16,275 nt of DNA from FEN-1297 sp964498065 (lineage in GTDB: Bacteria; Bacteroidota; Ignavibacteria; Ignavibacteriales; Ignavibacteriaceae): positions 1-16,275 of the forward strand of contig CAZCFZ010000085.1 in NCBI GenBank assembly GCA_964498065.1, given 5' to 3'. This document shows, piece after piece, positions 14,529 through 16,275 of the stretch (within the stretch, counting starts at the first letter, position 1; every line of letters begins with the position of its first letter). The notes beneath the pieces are model-generated. The model saw nothing but the letters and a program-made list of their open reading frames with translations, did no database searches and was not told the DNA's origin. A program made the position numbers and the translations under genes.

Positions 14529-16247
14529 ATGGCTACATTTGAGGAAATTGGCATTGAAGCGAAGATAGTTCGTGCAATTGAAGAAGCAGGATTTGAGAAA
14601 CCAATGCCGATTCAAGAAGAAGTAATTCCGCATTTAATGAAGGAGAACAGACCTGATATTCTGGCGCTTGCACAAACAGGAACAGGCAAAACTGCAGCTT
14701 TTGGGCTTCCGCTTATTCAAAAAACCGATACAGCTAAAAAGCATATTCAGCATTTAATACTTTCGCCGACAAGAGAATTATGCCTGCAGATTACAAACGA
14801 TCTTAAAGACTTTTCAAAGTATAAAGGTGAAATAAAGATTACAGCTGTATTTGGCGGAGCCTCTATTGATCAGCAGATTAGATCGATTAAAAAAGGCACT
14901 CATATTGTTTCTGCTACACCGGGAAGGCTGCTCGATTTAATTGAAAGAAGAGTAGTTGATCTGTCATTCGTTAAAACTGTTGTTCTTGATGAAGCTGATG
15001 AAATGCTGAATATGGGTTTCCGTGAAGAGTTAAAATTAATACTAGAGAAAACGCCTGAAGACAAAAACACGTTATTATTTTCAGCAACAATGCCCAAAGA
15101 ACTTCTTGCCATTACAAATAAGTACATGAATAACCCGATTGAAATTACAATTGGGAAACGCAATTCCGGTGCTGAAAATATTGATCATGTATGCTACATG
15201 GTGCATGAAAAGGACAGATACTTGGCGTTAAAAAGAATCGCCGATTTTTATCCCGATATTTACGGAATAATATTCTGCCGTACCCGGAGAGAAACACAGG
15301 AGGTTGCAGATAAACTCTTAAAAGACGGTTATAATGCCGATGCTTTACACGGTGATCTCTCTCAGATTCAGAGAGATGCAGTTATGAATAAATTTAGACT
15401 TAAGAATGTCCAGCTTTTAGTTGCCACTGATGTTGCAGCTCGCGGACTTGACGTAGATAATTTGACTCACATTATTAATTATAACCTACCGGATGAAATT
15501 AATTTATATACTCATCGCAGCGGAAGAACCGGCCGCGCAGGTAGAAATGGTATTTCCATCATAATTTCCAATCTTAAAGAAAAACACAAACTTAAGCAGA
15601 TTGAAAAACAAATCAATAAAAAGATTACAAATCTTCAGGTCCCAAACGGTAAAGAAATTTGTAAGAAACAGTTGTTCCACCTAATTGATAAGATGGAGAA
15701 TGTTGAGGTAAATCATCGCGAAATTGATTCGTTTCTGCCTGAGATTTACAAAAAGTTAGAAACGTTTGAGAGAGAAGAATTAATTAAAAAATTTGTGTCG
15801 GTCGAATTCAACAGATTTCTGGAATATTACAAAAACTCTTCGGATTTAAGCCATCCGGAAAATGAACGAGGAAGCGGAAATAAACATTCAGCTGTTTCCG
15901 GTTTTACAAGATTCTTTATCAATCTGGGAAAAACCGATAATCTTAAGCCTGCCGCACTTATAGGAATGATTAACGATTACACAAATATCAGAGATATAGA
16001 AATTGGCGAAATTGAAATACTAAATAATTTTTCGTTTTTTGAAACCGACAGTAATTATGCTGAAGTTGTGCTTCAATCATTTTTAAATAAGAAATTTAGA
16101 AACCGTCAGGTAGCTGTTGAAATTGCTTCACAAAAACGCAGTAAAGGTAATCAAGAAAAAAGGAAGAGAAAGAGCAAACCGGCTCAAAATAAAAGATTTA
16201 AGAAAGCAGGGACAAAAAAGAAAAAATCAAAGGCTAATAAATATTAA
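14529..16247 (+). CDS. DEAD-box ATP-dependent RNA helicase with DbpA-type RNA-binding domain
   Basis: The 572-residue protein carries the full DEAD-box set: Q motif (Phe22 and PIQ 27-29), motif I AQTGTGKT (48-55), Ia PTREL (80-84), Ib TPGR (130-133), II DEAD (154-157), III SAT (185-187), V ATDVAARGLD (299-308) and VI HRSGRTGRAG (329-338). After a linker, residues 459-533 (FTRFFINLGKTDNLKPAALIG...) match the RRM-like DbpA domain. A strongly basic tail rich in Lys and Arg (535-572) closes the protein. Such enzymes (DeaD/CsdA, DbpA) remodel structured RNA in ribosome assembly or cold adaptation; which of these roles applies cannot be decided, so no symbol is given. The ATG has no clear Shine-Dalgarno. 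Confidence 0.95.
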   Translation: MATFEEIGIEAKIVRAIEEAGFEKPMPIQEEVIPHLMKENRPDILALAQTGTGKTAAFGLPLIQKTDTAKKHIQHLILSPTRELCLQITNDLKDFSKYKGEIKITAVFGGASIDQQIRSIKKGTHIVSATPGRLLDLIERRVVDLSFVKTVVLDEADEMLNMGFREELKLILEKTPEDKNTLLFSATMPKELLAITNKYMNNPIEITIGKRNSGAENIDHVCYMVHEKDRYLALKRIADFYPDIYGIIFCRTRRETQEVADKLLKDGYNADALHGDLSQIQRDAVMNKFRLKNVQLLVATDVAARGLDVDNLTHIINYNLPDEINLYTHRSGRTGRAGRNGISIIISNLKEKHKLKQIEKQINKKITNLQVPNGKEICKKQLFHLIDKMENVEVNHREIDSFLPEIYKKLETFEREELIKKFVSVEFNRFLEYYKNSSDLSHPENERGSGNKHSAVSGFTRFFINLGKTDNLKPAALIGMINDYTNIRDIEIGEIEILNNFSFFETDSNYAEVVLQSFLNKKFRNRQVAVEIASQKRSKGNQEKRKRKSKPAQNKRFKKAGTKKKKSKANKY

Positions 16248-16275
16248 AAAACTTTGATGTTAAATTTAAACCATA

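Overview
The window is a stretch of AT-rich bacterial chromosome (roughly one third G+C by eye) with housekeeping and envelope genes, one small transposase and no phage, CRISPR array, tRNA or rRNA. The gene content (adenosylcobalamin-dependent ribonucleotide reductase, M1 peptidase, DinB-like protein, TlpA-like thioredoxin, DbpA-type helicase, a conserved Cys-containing 602-residue protein) and several AT-rich promoter-like sites fit the Bacteroidota/Chlorobiota/Ignavibacteriota group. Several starts carry clear purine-rich ribosome binding sites (GGGAG, AGGAG, AGGA), which typical Bacteroidota lack. I therefore lean towards Ignavibacteriota or a close relative; this is inference.

Left part (1-4905, all +): a repeat-like leader of short palindromes (about 25-173) precedes a compact cluster: an exported beta-rich protein of unknown function, a DinB-superfamily protein, a secreted M1 metallopeptidase and a 70-residue conserved small protein. 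Gaps are 18 nt and 1 nt, followed by an ATGA overlap, so this looks like one operon. It ends in an intergenic region with terminator-like and repeat-like hairpins (3233-3300). Next come a TSUP (TauE/SafE) membrane permease and a membrane-anchored TlpA/ResA-like thioredoxin.

Middle (4906-8220, all -): an IS200-like HUH transposase lies between inverted copies of an ACCTTATT-type motif (about 4951-5542). To its right is a three-gene operon read leftward: ABC ATPase (TTG start), ABC-2 permease (TAATG overlap) and a LolA-like periplasmic protein (GTG start). This is probably an export or envelope system with a periplasmic lipid-binding partner.

Right part (8173-16275, all +): a 537-base AT-rich upstream region with a possible 22-codon leader ORF precedes nrdJ (class II ribonucleotide reductase, 1195 aa), which is closed by a strong intrinsic terminator. 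A conserved 602-aa protein of unknown function follows, with six cysteines confined to Gly/Pro-rich motifs, and then a DEAD-box RNA helicase with a DbpA-type RNA-binding domain.

The best candidates for new biology are the 602-aa protein and the inverted-motif transposase element. The rest is largely ordinary core genome. Several start codons are assigned downstream of the longest open frame, on the basis of ribosome binding sites and gene overlaps.
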